A stretch of 64,000 nucleotides of DNA from assembly GCA_001314845.1 (NCBI GenBank), contig LJZQ01000005.1, forward strand, positions 1-64,000. Direction: 5' to 3'. This document shows positions 62,404-64,000 of this stretch, in pieces. The notes beneath the pieces were generated by a model, which had not been told where the DNA came from, did no database searches, and saw only the letters and a program-made list of their open reading frames with translations. A program made the translations under genes and the position numbers. Origin of the DNA: Marinobacter excellens HL-55 (GTDB lineage Bacteria > Pseudomonadota > Gammaproteobacteria > Pseudomonadales > Oleiphilaceae). The stretch's first letter is position 1. Each line of letters starts with the position of its first letter.

Positions 62404-63372
62404 ATGGAACCCATCCGCCCGGACGACGATGAGCTGAGAGCTGAACCACCCATCGGGGGTGCCGAGCGCAACAAGCCCGAAGGGCAGAAGAAAGCGTCAT
62501 CAGTGAAACAGGACAAGCCAGTCAAGCCGCCGAAGCCGCCCAAAGCCCCGAAGTCTGCCGGCAGTGGTGGTAATGGAGGGAGCTCGGTTTTGGTTTGGGT
62601 GTTGTTGCTGGTGGTGGCCGCCGGCGCTGGTGCGGGCTGGTACGCTCAGGAAACCCGGATTCAGGCTCTGGAAGGGCAGCTGGAAGAGGCTGATTACTGG
62701 GCGCGGCAGAGTAAGCTTGCGCTGGCGCGTTTTGAGGGCGAGCTGTCAGAAACCGGGGAGTCGCTGCAGGAGAGGGGTGCGTCTCTGGATGAAAAGATTG
62801 CAAGCAACAATGAGAGGCTGGATGCGGCCGACAGTGAGATCCGCAAGTTGTGGGTGATTGCGAATGAGCGCAACAAGAAGCGCCTGGACGAGCATCAGCA
62901 GCGGCTTTCAGGGCTGGATGGTCAGTTTGTTGAAGCGGATAAGTCGATGGCTGACCTGAAAACGACGGTTGAGCAGGCTCGCTCATCACTGTCCGGGGAT
63001 TTAGCCCAGTTGACTCAGCGGCTTGATGGTTCTGTCGCCGCACTGGAGCAGGCCGATCAGGAGGCCGCGGGTCAGTTGACCCGTCTTGGCGAGCAGGTTG
63101 GTAATGTTGATCAGGTGGTGGATAGCCGGATTCGGCGATTTGAGCAGGAGCAGCAGCTAACGATCAGCGGTCTGGAGAGTCAGATTTCTGCCTTGCAGCG
63201 GGACTTGGGTTCCATGGCCGGCGGTGGTGATGTGCAGGCTCTGCGAGATCAGCTTTCTGATTTGAAGCGGACTGTGGATGCAGTTGATTCGTCGCGGTCG
63301 CAACTCACGTCCCGGTTGGTCCGGCTGTCTGAAGAAGTGAATCAATTGCGCTCGGAGGTGTCTGCCCGTTAG
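62404..63372 (+). CDS. Coiled-coil membrane protein, unknown
   Basis: A 322-residue protein: a Pro/Lys-rich cytoplasmic N-terminus (about 1-60), one membrane helix (S-V-L-V-W-V-L-L-L-V-V-A-A-G-A; about 61-78) and a long periplasmic coiled coil (about 80-320; heptad-like L-x-x-L-E-x-Q). No enzymatic motif. CAGGAG lies before the ATG. Topology resembles envelope-spanning tethers. The next gene encodes a lipoprotein, but linkage is unproven. Confidence 0.85.
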   Translation: MEPIRPDDDELRAEPPIGGAERNKPEGQKKASSVKQDKPVKPPKPPKAPKSAGSGGNGGSSVLVWVLLLVVAAGAGAGWYAQETRIQALEGQLEEADYWARQSKLALARFEGELSETGESLQERGASLDEKIASNNERLDAADSEIRKLWVIANERNKKRLDEHQQRLSGLDGQFVEADKSMADLKTTVEQARSSLSGDLAQLTQRLDGSVAALEQADQEAAGQLTRLGEQVGNVDQVVDSRIRRFEQEQQLTISGLESQISALQRDLGSMAGGGDVQALRDQLSDLKRTVDAVDSSRSQLTSRLVRLSEEVNQLRSEVSAR

Positions 63373-63496
63373 GGTGCCAATACGGTAGCAAGGTTGAATG
63401 TAACGGTTTGTATTCAGCCCTTGCGGTAGCTCTCATTTCTGTTGGTTGGCAGTTGTTATCATCAGCCAACTCGATAGGGATGAAGAGTACATAAGA

Positions 63497-64000
63497 ATGA
63501 AAATCCGAGTGCCTTTCCTGAAAAATGCCATCGCGTTGATCTGCGTGGTGGCGTTGTCTGGTTGTACCATTTACCAGTCCATTGGTAAGAGTGTGGGGGG
63601 CTTCCTGCACCCGGTGTCTGGCCACGATTTTGTGCATATCGATTCTGATGCCTGGGACCAGCGCAACGCCCTCCTTTATTTCTACCGTCCCCATTCTCAG
63701 TGGGCGGCTGATGAAATCGAATCGCCCAGCGTGTATATCGATGACAAGCACTACTTCAATATCCGCAACAACAGTTTCACCTGGCTTGAGGTAAAGCCGG
63801 GTGAGCGCCATATCGCCATGCGCCGGCCACTATTGGGGCTTGAGGGGTTGAACTCCTTCAGTCTGAGCATGATTGCTGATGCCACCCTGGAGGTTGAGGC
63901 CGGCAACATCTATTACCTCCGGTACAACGAGCTGACGGAGCCGGAGGTTCGTCATCCGGATCTGGATCCGGAGCACCCACTGGCCTCTGGTAATCTGCAG
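63497..64000 (+). CDS. Lipoprotein with DUF2846-like domain (3' end outside window)
   Basis: 168 residues are visible, with no stop before the window end. A signal sequence ends at V-A-L-S-G-C (Cys23), then a beta-rich domain typical of DUF2846 (Y-F-Y-R-P-H-S-Q-W; P-S-V-Y-I-D-D; L-E-V-K-P-G-E-R-H-I-A; A-G-N-I-Y-Y-L-R-Y-N). The function is unknown; these lipoproteins are found in the periplasm or outer membrane. ATG 63497 is used. Confidence 0.85.
   Translation, partial: MKIRVPFLKNAIALICVVALSGCTIYQSIGKSVGGFLHPVSGHDFVHIDSDAWDQRNALLYFYRPHSQWAADEIESPSVYIDDKHYFNIRNNSFTWLEVKPGERHIAMRRPLLGLEGLNSFSLSMIADATLEVEAGNIYYLRYNELTEPEVRHPDLDPEHPLASGNLQ

Overview
This window is chromosomal DNA from a marine-type gammaproteobacterium. 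Gene content and order (infC-rplT-pheST-ihfA region, putR/putA, RmuC, T2SS gspN-C-D, groESL preceded by fxsA, VolA-like lipase, BCCT transporter) suggest Marinobacter or a close relative. That placement is inferred from gene families, not from a database search. Nearly every gene has recognisable family signatures; intergenic space is short and rich in hairpins.

Layout. 1-4.6 kb: end of rplT, pheS-pheT-ihfA and a MerR-type regulator. 4.7-7.2 kb: a small membrane protein divergent from a Crp/Fnr regulator, then glycerate kinase and an Lrp-type PutR. 7.4-14.2 kb: putA, followed antisense by a CheB/CheR-PAS fusion and a coupled PAS protein. 14.5-17.9 kb: two envelope lipoproteins, a diguanylate cyclase and a second Crp/Fnr protein. 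18.2-19.4 kb: an MFS transporter bounded by copies of a GGGTCAGACCC repeat.

19.44-26.65 kb is the most unusual part: a compact integrative island inserted in the 3' half of a tRNA-Pro(GGG) gene. It is bounded by perfect 48-bp direct repeats, with a predicted excised circle of 7,158 bp. It carries a tyrosine integrase, an AlpA-type regulator, a primase-helicase fusion, a 208-bp field of 14 GGGGTG/CACCCC motifs that looks like a replication origin, a DUF5681 protein and three small genes in overlapping order. It has no capsid, tail, conjugation or recognisable cargo genes, which fits a phage-satellite-like element. Three pairs of an 11-bp-phased CG(C/T)CCCCA motif sit just inside its two ends and could be recombinase arm sites.

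26.8-38 kb: FMN-dependent glutamate synthase-like protein, BCCT osmolyte transporter, a three-gene set (ATP-grasp ligase, transglutaminase-like membrane protein, retropepsin-like lipoprotein), rmuC, a TPR-like exported protein and an AraC regulator. 38-45.2 kb: CoA transferase, then convergent genes for two large secreted lipoprotein hydrolases (Ntn acylase and VolA-type lipase). 45.5-51 kb: class I fumarase, an alkyltransferase-like protein, an SDR reductase, fxsA and groES-groEL with a sigma-32 promoter. 51-54.8 kb: type II secretion gspN, gspC, gspD. 54.9-64 kb: M48 peptidase and LemA, a GGDEF/EAL protein, sodB, purE-purK split by a 26-bp-armed palindrome, a coiled-coil membrane protein and a lipoprotein cut by the window end.

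Two interspersed repeat families (GGGTCAGACCC-type at four loci; the purE/purK palindrome) sit at gene ends and in places supply the stop codon or C-terminus of the neighbouring protein. No CRISPR array, rRNA or transposase gene was seen. Positions of promoters and operators are inspection-based and were not tested computationally.
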